Positions 7,708 to 15,134 of a DNA stretch of 34,545 bases are shown in pieces (the stretch's first letter is position 1; each line of letters starts with the position of its first letter). Below the pieces are notes generated by a model. That model was not told the DNA's origin, ran no database searches, and saw nothing but the letters and a program-made list of their open reading frames with translations. A program made the translations under genes and the position numbers. Origin of the DNA: Bacteroidota bacterium (GTDB taxonomy: Bacteria > Bacteroidota > Bacteroidia > NS11-12g > UBA955); contig JAURFW010000018.1 in NCBI GenBank assembly GCA_030834125.1, positions 1 through 34,545 on the forward strand. The letters are read 5' to 3'.

Positions 7708-8757
7708 ATGCCATCAACCGACAATAGTCGACTCTTAAATATTTACAGACGAATAGGTTTACTTACCTGTTCGTCTGTTTTTTTATTGTTTCTTTTTGGC
7801 GGTTGGGTAAGAGCGACAGGAAGTGGAATGGGCTGCCCAGATTGGCCAAAATGTTTTGGTCAGTTAGCTCCACCTACAGATGCCCAGGATTTACCCGAAA
7901 ATTATAAAGAAATTTTTCTAAACAAGAGGCTCAAGAAATTGAATCGTTTTACTTCGACTTTGGATAAATTTGGTTTTCATAACCGCGCAGAATTAATCCG
8001 AAAAGATCCTAAAATGCTAGAACCCGAGGAATTTCATCCAGTTAAAGCTTGGATAGAATATATAAACAGACTATTTGGTGTATTAAGCGGATTATTAGCG
8101 GTTGCTATGGGTGCATTGATAACCTATAGAATTACAATTCCAGAATTTAAGTCTTCGCGTTGGTGGTATTTTATTGGATTTGTCTTATTAATAGTTAATG
8201 CCTGGCTAGGAAGTTTGGTAGTAACGACCAATCTCTTGCCGGGAATGGTATCACTCCATTTTCTACTTTCATTCTTGTGTTTATTTTCCTTTATAAGATC
8301 TGTGCACTCGGTAAGGCCAATATTACCAATTCATAATTTATCTTCTAAAGGCAATTGGAGAAAATTGTGGGTTTTAATTTTTATTCTGGTAATAATGGGT
8401 ACTTGGTCCAGAGAGCAAGTTGATTTATTGCGTTCTTTGGGTACCTTATCGAATGATGAGGGAATATTGAATTTTCAATCAATGGATTGGATTTTTACCA
8501 TCCATCGTTATGCTTCTATTTTAGTAGTATTCTTAGGGATTTATTTGGGCTGGAATCACCGTCAAATTTTATATAAAAAGAATTTGGGCTTTATTTTAGC
8601 TTCAGTAGCTTTTTTGCAAATCATACTGGGTGCGTTTCATATGATATATGTGGTTCCGCCATCAGTTCAAATATTACATGTTGTTTTTGGAAGTGCATTG
8701 TTAACACTTTCATATCTTGGATTGTTATCCTATAAAAATAATGAAATCTCGAATTAA
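7708..8757 (+). CDS. ctaA: Heme A synthase (CtaA/COX15)
   Basis: Oxidises the C8 methyl group of heme O to the formyl group of heme A, the cofactor of CoxA. The 349-residue membrane protein starts with the family block GGWVRATGSGMGCPDWPKCFG. It holds a cysteine pair (Cys43, Cys49) and, after about 60 hydrophilic residues, the EYINRLFG motif with the conserved Glu117. Later histidines in SLHF, TIHRYAS and LHVVFG lie in the helices expected to bind heme. Eight hydrophobic segments fit the family. The start ATG is two bases after the coxA stop, and its end overlaps ctaB by 17 bases, so expression is coupled. Confidence 0.95.
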   Translation: MPSTDNSRLLNIYRRIGLLTCSSVFLLFLFGGWVRATGSGMGCPDWPKCFGQLAPPTDAQDLPENYKEIFLNKRLKKLNRFTSTLDKFGFHNRAELIRKDPKMLEPEEFHPVKAWIEYINRLFGVLSGLLAVAMGALITYRITIPEFKSSRWWYFIGFVLLIVNAWLGSLVVTTNLLPGMVSLHFLLSFLCLFSFIRSVHSVRPILPIHNLSSKGNWRKLWVLIFILVIMGTWSREQVDLLRSLGTLSNDEGILNFQSMDWIFTIHRYASILVVFLGIYLGWNHRQILYKKNLGFILASVAFLQIILGAFHMIYVVPPSVQILHVVFGSALLTLSYLGLLSYKNNEISN

Positions 8758-9619
8758 GAGTTACGCGGAGTTAGTAAAATTTAGACTTACAAGTACAGTA
8801 GTTGCAACCAGTAGTTTTGGTTACATTATTGCCTTGCAGTTTACCAAAGGTGAAAATTGGAAAAATTTCTTCGATTGGTTATTATTTGCAGGTGTTTTGA
8901 TTGGCGGAATGTTTATCGTTTTCGCCGCCAATGGAATGAATCAAATTATTGAAAAAGAAAATGATGGCAAAATGGAGCGAACCTCCAATAGGCCGATAGT
9001 AGAAGAAAGAATTTCTGTAGCGCATGCAAGGATTTTTTGTTGGGTTACTGGCTTATTAGGAATAGTTGTTCTCATTATCACGGGTGCAACCTTTTTATCT
9101 GTATTACTTGGAGGGTTGAGTTTTGTTTTATATGTTTTTGTTTACACTCCAATGAAACAAGTGAGTCCAATTGCAGTAATGGTAGGAGCTATTCCGGGTG
9201 CGTTGCCTCCTTTAATTGGTTATTCTGCAGTAGTACCTCGCTTAGATGAAATAGGTTTAATTTTATTTTTGGTGCAATTCTTTTGGCAGTTTCCACATTT
9301 TTGGGCAATTGCATGGTTATTGCATGATGATTATCAGAAAGCGGGATATTGGTTATTACCAACTCGCGGCGGAAGAGATAAACGAAGTGCATATCAAATA
9401 CTTATTTACACAGTAATATTAAACTTGGTTAGTCTAATGCCCCTTTATTATGGTGTTTCAAATATTGCTGCAGTCTCGGTTATTATTCCATTGGCATTAT
9501 TCTTTCTCTATAAAGCCTACAGGTTGTTTGTCACTTTAGACACATCTGAGGCAAGAAAACTATTATACGCTTCATTTTTGTACACCCCTGTTGTATTTTT
9601 GTCGTACATTCTGTTTTAG
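8741..9619 (+). CDS. ctaB: Protoheme IX farnesyltransferase (heme O synthase)
   Basis: Transfers a farnesyl group to heme B to make heme O, the substrate of the neighbouring CtaA. It has 292 residues and the multi-helix UbiA prenyltransferase fold. The first Asp-rich motif is in NQIIEKENDGKMERTSNRPI, and the block YTPMKQVSPIAVMVGAIPGA with the QFPHFWAIAWLLHDDY segment is diagnostic for the CtaB/CyoE family. The ATG at 8741 lies inside the end of ctaA; a longer in-frame extension to 8717 has no support. The downstream gene starts 11 bases after the stop. Confidence 0.96.
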   Translation: MKSRIKSYAELVKFRLTSTVVATSSFGYIIALQFTKGENWKNFFDWLLFAGVLIGGMFIVFAANGMNQIIEKENDGKMERTSNRPIVEERISVAHARIFCWVTGLLGIVVLIITGATFLSVLLGGLSFVLYVFVYTPMKQVSPIAVMVGAIPGALPPLIGYSAVVPRLDEIGLILFLVQFFWQFPHFWAIAWLLHDDYQKAGYWLLPTRGGRDKRSAYQILIYTVILNLVSLMPLYYGVSNIAAVSVIIPLALFFLYKAYRLFVTLDTSEARKLLYASFLYTPVVFLSYILF

Positions 9620-9630
9620 TCTAATCATAT

Positions 9631-10224
9631 ATGAAATCAGTCAAAGTAAAAGAACCTAAATATCCAGTTTCACCAAGCAAATTAAACCTGTGGTTATTTA
9701 TGCTAGCAAGCAGTATGCTGTTTGCCGCAGTTGTATCTGCTTTTATCGTTCACAGGCCAGATGCTGAAGGACGTTCAGCTTGGACAGCCTTTGATTTGCC
9801 AATTTATTTTTTATACTCTACAATTATTGTTATTGCCAGTTCAGTAACAATATATCTAGCTCATAGAGCTGCAAAAAATGATGAGCTTGGTCAAAATAAA
9901 AATTTAATTCTGATCACTGCTATATTGGGAATATTATTTTGTATTTCGCAATATATGGGATGGAGACAGATGGTTGATTTGAACCTGACATTCGTAAATG
10001 CACGTCCAGAGGATATTTCTGCTTCATATGTTTGGGTAATCACAGCATTACATTTTGTACACATTGTGGGAGGAATAATTTTATTATTTGCCGCCTGGAT
10101 TCAGTCCATTCGTTTGAATATTCATAAAAAGAAGATGGTTTTAATGTCAATTGCTCATACTTATTGGCATTTTGTTGGCATTTTGTGGTTTTTCTTGTAT
10201 TTATTTCTTTATTTCGCACAGTAA
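9631..10224 (+). CDS. Cytochrome c oxidase subunit III family protein (short paralogue)
   Basis: A 197-residue heme-copper oxidase subunit III homologue with five hydrophobic segments. It starts with SPSKLNLWLFMLASSMLFAA, the standard first helix, and ends with SIAHTYWHFVGILWFFLYLFLYF, the conserved subunit III C-terminus. The LHFVHIVGGI stretch is also typical. Subunit III surrounds subunit I and supports proton uptake. It is followed after 13 bases by a longer subunit III gene; Bacteroidota oxidase operons often carry two such genes in tandem. The two copies are clearly diverged, so this is an old duplication. Confidence 0.9.
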   Translation: MKSVKVKEPKYPVSPSKLNLWLFMLASSMLFAAVVSAFIVHRPDAEGRSAWTAFDLPIYFLYSTIIVIASSVTIYLAHRAAKNDELGQNKNLILITAILGILFCISQYMGWRQMVDLNLTFVNARPEDISASYVWVITALHFVHIVGGIILLFAAWIQSIRLNIHKKKMVLMSIAHTYWHFVGILWFFLYLFLYFAQ

Positions 10225-10237
10225 CTAATTTACCCAA

Positions 10238-11002
10238 ATGGCAAATCAAGCAGAAGCTACTTTTGAGAAACAACCTATGTGGTCTGGAGGGCGTTCCCCC
10301 TTTAATGTGAGCTATGGAAAATTAATGATGTGGATCTTCCTTTTATCGGATGCATTCACGTTCTCAAGTCTATTGGTACAATACGGAGCGCAGCGCTTCA
10401 GTAACATCGAAACTGCAGTAACAACAAGTTGGCCTGATCCTGCTTCGATCTTTAATCATTTTCCATTCATGCATGGTGTGCACTTACCGTTGTTATTTGT
10501 AAGTGTTATGACTTTCATATTGATTGTGAGTTCTGTTACAATGGTTTTAGCCGTTGAAGCGGGGCATAGAAATAGTAAGAAAGAAGTTCAGAAATACATG
10601 GTTTATACAATTTTTGGAGGAATAGCTTTTTTGAGTTGTCAGGCATGGGAATGGGCTACATTTATTCATGAAGGTGCTCGTTTGGACAGCAATTTCTTTG
10701 GAATCACAGAACAAGGTTACAAACATTTGCAAAGTGTAAGCTTTAGTGATCATTTTGAGTGGGCTGATGGTGATCGTACATGGGGTCCAGTGCCTTTTGC
10801 GGCATTATTCTTTATCGTAACTGGTTTTCACGGGTTTCACGTATTCTCCGGAGTTGTAATAAACGTTGTTGTATACATTATGACTGTTAGGGGAGTATTC
10901 GAACGTCGTGGTCATTACGAAATGATTGAAAAGGCTGGATTATACTGGCACTTTGTAGATCTAGTGTGGGTGTTTGTATTTACCTTTTTCTATCTAATCT
11001 AA
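10238..11002 (+). CDS. coxC: Cytochrome c oxidase subunit III
   Basis: Second and longer subunit III (254 residues). GKLMMWIFLLSDAFTFSSLL forms the first helix, a loop containing HFPFMHGVHLPLL follows, and the chain ends with AGLYWHFVDLVWVFVFTFFYLI, the hallmark W-H-F-V-D-x-V-W motif of subunit III. The extra length over the preceding gene lies mainly in two hydrophilic loops (about residues 50-75 and 145-185). An integral part of the aa3-type oxidase. It sits 13 bases downstream of the short paralogue and 13 bases before the subunit IV gene. Confidence 0.94.
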   Translation: MANQAEATFEKQPMWSGGRSPFNVSYGKLMMWIFLLSDAFTFSSLLVQYGAQRFSNIETAVTTSWPDPASIFNHFPFMHGVHLPLLFVSVMTFILIVSSVTMVLAVEAGHRNSKKEVQKYMVYTIFGGIAFLSCQAWEWATFIHEGARLDSNFFGITEQGYKHLQSVSFSDHFEWADGDRTWGPVPFAALFFIVTGFHGFHVFSGVVINVVVYIMTVRGVFERRGHYEMIEKAGLYWHFVDLVWVFVFTFFYLI

Positions 11003-11015
11003 TCATATAATAGTT

Positions 11016-11354
11016 ATGGAATTTTATACTAAACCCGGCGATTACGATCCGATTAACTACGTTCCGCATCAAGCGAGCCATGGTACCAAGGAGTTATGGA
11101 AGACTTTTTGGTTGCTTTTAGGAATTACCATTTTAGATTTCATCATCTATTTCGTTATGCCAGCTACAGGATTGAGAAACGTAATTTTCATTTTCTTTGG
11201 ATTGGTAAAGGCTTATTACATTGTTGGTGCATTTATGCACCTGAAGCATGAAAAAATTAACCTTGCATTAATAATTCTAGTTCCTACCGTTTTTATTATT
11301 GGTTTGGTAATGGGTTTGCTTTACGAGGGTAATGCTATAAGTTTAATGAAATAA
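11016..11354 (+). CDS. Cytochrome c oxidase subunit IV (prokaryotic type)
   Basis: A 112-residue membrane protein with three hydrophobic segments (about 30-48, 55-75 and 84-103). The TGLRNVIFIFFGLVKAYYIVGAFMHLKHE stretch (key residues K-A-Y-Y-V-F-M-H-L) is the signature of the bacterial oxidase subunit IV family. It has a structural or accessory role in the oxidase. The start is an ATG 13 bases after coxC; the next gene begins two bases after its stop. Confidence 0.9.
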   Translation: MEFYTKPGDYDPINYVPHQASHGTKELWKTFWLLLGITILDFIIYFVMPATGLRNVIFIFFGLVKAYYIVGAFMHLKHEKINLALIILVPTVFIIGLVMGLLYEGNAISLMK

Positions 11355-11355
11355 G

Positions 11356-12039
11356 ATGACCAAATCATCTCGAAATAATTTTAAAGTGGCCGCATTAGCG
11401 GCCCTTATTATTTTACCTGCTCTTGCGGTATTCTTTTGGGCGAATGTTTCTTGGGTACACCAGGAGCTACCATATTATGGACAGCGTGAATTGGATAATG
11501 CTGGTGATACTATTTACCATAAAGTAAGTGACGATATTGTGCTTTATAATCAGCACGGAAAAAAAATAACATTACATGATTTTGATTCAAGTATTTTATT
11601 AGTTAATATTTTCTTCTCAACCTGTCCTCAGGTTTGTCCAGAAATGAATAAGCAAATTCAAGCTGTGGCTGAAGAATATTTAAATGAGCCGAATGTGGAA
11701 TTTTTAAGTGTATCGATAGATCCAGAAACTGATTCGATACCTGTTCTAGCAGAATATGCGAAGTTGTTTAAAGCTGATTTGTATAAACGTACTTTCGCCA
11801 CCGGAAGTAAGAAGGAAATTTATGACTGGGCGATAAACGATTTATTACTTGCTACGGAACAACGTGGCAGTGACTTCATACACGATGATAGAGTAGTAAT
11901 TATCGATAAGGAAAGACATATTCGCGGTGTTTTACCTACACGTGCAAAAACAAATCACGAGAAAATAGAGTTAATAAGAAGAATCAAGGATGATATTGAA
12001 AATTTAAAATATGAGTACCGCAAAAAAACAATGGATTAG
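11356..12039 (+). CDS. SCO1/SenC-type copper chaperone
   Basis: Delivers copper to, or reduces, the CuA site of subunit II. The 227-residue protein is anchored by one N-terminal helix (about 10-30) with a thioredoxin-like domain on the outer face. The copper-binding CxxxC motif is STCPQVCPE (Cys90, Cys94), and the distal copper ligand is His176 in FIHDDRVVIID. The SVSIDPETDSIPVLAEYA stretch is typical of the family. It overlaps the next gene by 29 bases, the longest overlap within the operon. Its place directly after the structural subunits fits a dedicated assembly factor. Confidence 0.94.
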   Translation: MTKSSRNNFKVAALAALIILPALAVFFWANVSWVHQELPYYGQRELDNAGDTIYHKVSDDIVLYNQHGKKITLHDFDSSILLVNIFFSTCPQVCPEMNKQIQAVAEEYLNEPNVEFLSVSIDPETDSIPVLAEYAKLFKADLYKRTFATGSKKEIYDWAINDLLLATEQRGSDFIHDDRVVIIDKERHIRGVLPTRAKTNHEKIELIRRIKDDIENLKYEYRKKTMD

Positions 12040-12559
12040 TGATAAAGGATTCTTCTATCTTGTTTTGGGAATTACAGCAGTTATTCCTATTGCTGTTATC
12101 ATACTCCAAATGCTTCCAGAAGTCATGAGGCCGGGTATAACATTTGCCAAGTCGCTACCAAAATTAAATGCTATAATTAATTCATTAGTGTCAATAGCCT
12201 TATTATTAGGTTATTATGCTATCCGCTTTAAAAAAGACAAGAGCACTCATCAAAAATACATGTTAACTGCATTTATCTTATCTGCTGTGTTTCTTATTAG
12301 TTATGTGATTTATCATTTATCGGCTCCTCCAGTTCCTTATTGTAATGAAGGCAGTATTAGGTATGTTTATTTTTTTATATTGCTTACACATATTGTATTG
12401 GCCGCAATAGTACTTCCAATGGTTCTATATACCATATACTTTAGTACATCTGGTCGTTTTGATAGGCATAAGAAATGGGCGAGATGGACTTTTCCTATTT
12501 GGTTATATGTATCCATCACTGGAGTTGTAGTATATTTGATGTTAGCACCTTGCATGTAA
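12011..12559 (+). CDS. DUF420 membrane protein, probable oxidase assembly factor
   Basis: A 182-residue protein with about five membrane helices. LPKLNAIINSLVSIALLLGYYAIRFKKD with the following H-Q-K-Y-M and the HIVLAAIVLP stretch match the DUF420 family (YozB/CtaM-like). In Gram-positive bacteria, members of this family are needed to make heme A-containing oxidases; the same role here is inference from family and operon position. Conserved histidines sit in helix ends (THQKYM, LTHIVLA, DRHKKWARWTFP). It begins inside the SCO gene, so its translation probably depends on that gene, and its stop is one base before the next ATG. Confidence 0.85.
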   Translation: MSTAKKQWISDKGFFYLVLGITAVIPIAVIILQMLPEVMRPGITFAKSLPKLNAIINSLVSIALLLGYYAIRFKKDKSTHQKYMLTAFILSAVFLISYVIYHLSAPPVPYCNEGSIRYVYFFILLTHIVLAAIVLPMVLYTIYFSTSGRFDRHKKWARWTFPIWLYVSITGVVVYLMLAPCM

Positions 12560-12560
12560 T

Positions 12561-12797
12561 ATGAAAAAGTTATTTTTATTATCAATTGTAATTTTAAGTT
12601 CATTCTCAGCACTTGTAGCGCAATGCCCTATGTGTAAAACTGCTCTCACAAATAGCAGAAAAAATGAAAAGCAATATGATAGAAAAGTGGGTGATGGAAT
12701 TAATACGGGAATATTGTTTCTAATGTCTGTACCTTATGTATTGGTTGCTGGAGCTGGCTTTGCGTTTTATAAAACTCAAAAGAAGAAGAATAAATAA
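12561..12797 (+). CDS. Small secreted CxxC membrane protein of unknown function
   Basis: A 78-residue protein I cannot assign to a named family. Residues 1-20 form a signal peptide (MKKLFLLSIVILSSFSALVAQ) whose likely cleavage leaves a mature N-terminus at or next to QCPMCKTAL, so a C-x-x-C pair would sit at the very start of the mature protein. A charged stretch (about 30-48) and one hydrophobic segment (about 50-68), then a KKKNK tail, suggest a single-pass protein with the cysteines outside the cytoplasm. It lies between DUF420 and DUF983, within the assembly part of the oxidase operon, and ends in a TAATG overlap with the next gene. A role in copper or thiol handling is only a guess from place and motif. 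Confidence 0.8.
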   Translation: MKKLFLLSIVILSSFSALVAQCPMCKTALTNSRKNEKQYDRKVGDGINTGILFLMSVPYVLVAGAGFAFYKTQKKKNK

Positions 12798-13186
12798 TGG
12801 TGGAAAAAAAGAGGGCGGGTTTCTTTCCCTTCTTATTATCTCATTGTCCTCGATGTGGAAAAGGAAAAGTATTTAGAAATAAAATACTATCGTTTAAGAA
12901 GTTTTCGGACACATTAGATCAATGTCCAAAATGTAATTTGGAATACGAGCCAGAAACAGGTTTCTTCTTCGGTGCCATGTATTGGTCTTATGCTTTGTTG
13001 GTTGGTGCTACAGTAATTTTATCAGTTTTACTGTATTATTTAAATTATTTTGACCAAGCAGTATATATCATTCCCTCATTAATATTGTTTTCACTTCCTT
13101 GGGTATTTCGATATGGAAGATTATTAATGCTGTATGTTGTTTATCCAATAATGTATAAGGATAAATTCTACGGAGATAATAGTTGA
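12797..13186 (+). CDS. DUF983 zinc-ribbon membrane protein
   Basis: A 129-residue member of the DUF983 family. The N-terminal cytoplasmic part has two C-P-x-C knuckles (Cys17/Cys20 and Cys43/Cys46) that form a zinc ribbon. Two to three hydrophobic segments follow (about 58-82, 88-105 and 110-122). The GFFFGAMYWSYALL stretch is typical of the family. Function is unknown; members often occur near cytochrome oxidase genes. Its ATG overlaps the previous stop by one base (TAATG), and it is the last gene of the operon, 17 bases before the terminator hairpin. Confidence 0.85.
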   Translation: MVEKKRAGFFPFLLSHCPRCGKGKVFRNKILSFKKFSDTLDQCPKCNLEYEPETGFFFGAMYWSYALLVGATVILSVLLYYLNYFDQAVYIIPSLILFSLPWVFRYGRLLMLYVVYPIMYKDKFYGDNS

Positions 13187-13203
13187 GAAAAATAAATTTT
13201 GGC

Positions 13204-13233
13204 AAAAAAACCGAGTCGTTCCTCGGTTTTTTT
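13204..13233. terminator. Bidirectional terminator between the cox operon and recA
   Basis: A strong hairpin: AAAAAAACCGAG (13204-13215) pairs with CTCGGTTTTTTT (13222-13233) across a 6-base loop. The T-run on the plus strand and the A-run on the other arm allow it to act in both directions, ending the cox operon and the convergent recA transcript. Confidence 0.92.
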
Positions 13234-13254
13234 CAATCAATTCACCACTGAATA

Positions 13255-14280
13255 TTATTCACCAGCTTGAACTTCTACTACCTCTTCTCCGGCAGAGTTT
13301 TTTGCCAGGATTTTACTTTCAATATCTGCGAGTAATTCTGGATTATCTTCTAATAGGGTTTTCACCGAATCACGTCCTTGACCCAGCTTAGTACCATCAT
13401 AGCTAAACCAACTACCGCTCTTTTGAACAATATTAGCGTCTACTGCGATATCGAGAACCTCACCGACTCGAGAAATTCCTCTACCGTACATAATATCAAA
13501 TTCAACTACTCTAAATGGGGGAGCTACTTTATTTTTAGCTACCTTAACTTTTGTTCGATTACCTATGATTTGATCGCCATCTTTAATCTGTGAACTTCTT
13601 CTAATATCAAGTCTAACTGAAGCATAAAATTTAAGAGCGTTACCACCAGTAGTGGTTTCAGGATTACCGAACATAATTCCAATTTTTTCACGTAATTGGT
13701 TAATAAAAATTGCAACACATCCTGTCTTATTGATACTTCCTGTAAGTTTTCGAAGCGCTTGACTCATTAATCGAGCATGTAAACCTACTTTACTATCTCC
13801 CATATCGCCTTCAAGTTCAGCTCTAGGAACAAGTGCTGCAACAGAGTCAACTACCAATACATCTATTGCACCAGAGCGAATTAAATTATCTGCAATTTCT
13901 AAGGCCTGTTCTCCATCATCGGGTTGAGAAATTAAAAGGCTACCAGTATCGATACCTAGCTTTTCAGCATAGAATTTATCAAAAGCATGTTCGGCATCTA
14001 CAAAGGCGCATATCCCTCCTTTTTTTTGTGCTTCCGCAATTGTATGCAGTGCTATAGTTGTTTTACCAGAGCTTTCTGGACCATATATTTCTATAATTCT
14101 ACCTTTAGGAAATCCACCTACACCTAACGCTAAGTCTAGTCCGAATGAACCAGTAGACACGACATCCACATTAACTTTTTTATTATCGTCCATTTTCATG
14201 ACGATTCCCTTTCCGTAGCTCTTCTCCAAACGCTCTATTGTTTGCTGTAGTGCTTTTAGTTTTTCCTTTTGTTCGCTCAT
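13255..14280 (-). CDS. recA: Recombinase RecA
   Basis: The ATP-dependent DNA strand-exchange protein of homologous recombination and DNA repair. It has 341 residues, with the Walker A motif GPESSGKTT at 67-75, the Walker B region LVVDSVAAL, the [30 protein letters not shown] block (loop L2) and the [10 protein letters not shown] segment. The C-terminal tail is short and only mildly acidic. Start ATG at 14280. It converges on the cox operon and diverges from radC; its promoter overlaps the radC promoter region. No LexA-type box was recognised. Confidence 0.99.
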   Translation of the reverse strand: MSEQKEKLKALQQTIERLEKSYGKGIVMKMDDNKKVNVDVVSTGSFGLDLALGVGGFPKGRIIEIYGPESSGKTTIALHTIAEAQKKGGICAFVDAEHAFDKFYAEKLGIDTGSLLISQPDDGEQALEIADNLIRSGAIDVLVVDSVAALVPRAELEGDMGDSKVGLHARLMSQALRKLTGSINKTGCVAIFINQLREKIGIMFGNPETTTGGNALKFYASVRLDIRRSSQIKDGDQIIGNRTKVKVAKNKVAPPFRVVEFDIMYGRGISRVGEVLDIAVDANIVQKSGSWFSYDGTKLGQGRDSVKTLLEDNPELLADIESKILAKNSAGEEVVEVQAGE

Positions 14281-14329
14281 AGTTGTATTTATTAAAAATA
14301 ATTATCGTTTCAATTTCTTAAACAGTTTT

Positions 14330-14362
14330 CAAAAATATCAAATTGAAAATATATTTGACAAA
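14330..14362 (-). promoter_or_regulatory. Putative recA promoter (-33 TTTG, -7 TATTTTTG)
   Basis: Read on the minus strand, TTTG (14359-14362) is followed after 21 bases by TATTTTTG (14330-14337), an exact TAnnTTTG. This is the only promoter in the window where I could find both consensus boxes at the usual spacing. Transcription would begin near 14325, giving a leader of roughly 45 bases. Its -33 box lies inside the radC leader. Confidence 0.6.
14350..14357 (+). promoter_or_regulatory. Putative -7 element (TATATTTG) of radC
   Basis: Exact TAnnTTTG match, 8 bases before the radC ATG at 14366 and only 12 bases from the recA -7 element on the other strand. No good -33 box; the expected place holds TTTTC. 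Predicts a nearly leaderless mRNA. Confidence 0.5.
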
Positions 14363-14365
14363 TGT

Positions 14366-15067
14366 ATGTCAAAAAAATTATCAACACAAAATAAGAGCGT
14401 GAACAGTATGTTACGTGTTGAATCCCTTTATGAAAAGTTTCAAGCCCAAGGTAAGTCGGCAATGACGAATGAAGAACTTCTTCAATTGTTGTTTTCTTTT
14501 CGCGGAAACCGCAAAAAAATGTGGAGTCAATCTGAAGAAATCATCAAATATACCGACGGCCGATTGGACCTTTTGGCAAAAATGTCATTACAGGATTTTC
14601 AACATTTAAAAACTATTGCAATTGAAGATGCATTAATGTTATCTGTGATTTGGGAGATTGGGAATCGAAAAAATGCAGCTTATGAGCAAGGTCAACTTAT
14701 TCGGTCAAGTAACGATGCACGAAGAATTTTCATTTCAAATTTATCTGACTTGCCGCATGAAGAATTTTATGCTGCTTATTTAAATCGAAGGCACAGGTTA
14801 CTTGGGAAATTTCAAATTTCTAAAGGTGGTATTTCTGCAACTGTAGTAGATATTCGTTTGCTATTACAAAAAGCACTACAATATAGTGCTTCAGGAATAA
14901 TTATTGCTCATAATCATCCAAGTGGAAATACAATGCCATCTGCGGAAGATAAAGAATTGACAAAAAGGATTCAGAAGGCCTGTGTTTACTTCGATATTAA
15001 CTTATTAGATCACTTAATTTATTGCGGACATAATATTGTAAGTTTTAGTGATGAAGGTTGGATTTAG
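14366..15067 (+). CDS. radC: RadC family protein (MPN/JAB domain)
   Basis: A 233-residue RadC protein. The N-terminal half contains a helix-hairpin-helix-like region (about 30-100). The C-terminal half is the JAB/MPN metalloprotease-like domain with Glu132 or Glu133 and the signature AHNHPSGNTMPSAEDKELT (His182, His184, Asp195). The family was once linked to DNA repair, but its biochemical activity is unsettled. The start is ATG 14366; an out-of-frame ATG four bases earlier is not used. It lies head to head with recA. Confidence 0.93.
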   Translation: MSKKLSTQNKSVNSMLRVESLYEKFQAQGKSAMTNEELLQLLFSFRGNRKKMWSQSEEIIKYTDGRLDLLAKMSLQDFQHLKTIAIEDALMLSVIWEIGNRKNAAYEQGQLIRSSNDARRIFISNLSDLPHEEFYAAYLNRRHRLLGKFQISKGGISATVVDIRLLLQKALQYSASGIIIAHNHPSGNTMPSAEDKELTKRIQKACVYFDINLLDHLIYCGHNIVSFSDEGWI

Positions 15068-15117
15068 ATTGTGTTTTTATGGCTTGTTTTTATAACAAAA
15101 AATCCAAGTATTACAAT

Positions 15118-15125
15118 TATTTTTG
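15118..15125 (+). promoter_or_regulatory. Putative -7 element (TATTTTTG) of gcvP
   Basis: Exact TAnnTTTG match, 9 bases before the gcvP ATG at 15135, in the 67-base gap after radC. No clear -33 box. Again predicts a near-leaderless transcript. Confidence 0.5.
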
Positions 15126-15134
15126 CTCGTAATT

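Noticed and set aside
9631-11002. Two subunit III genes read as a frameshifted single gene
   Set aside because: Each has its own start, complete first helix and complete C-terminal W-H-F motif; they are two separate paralogues.
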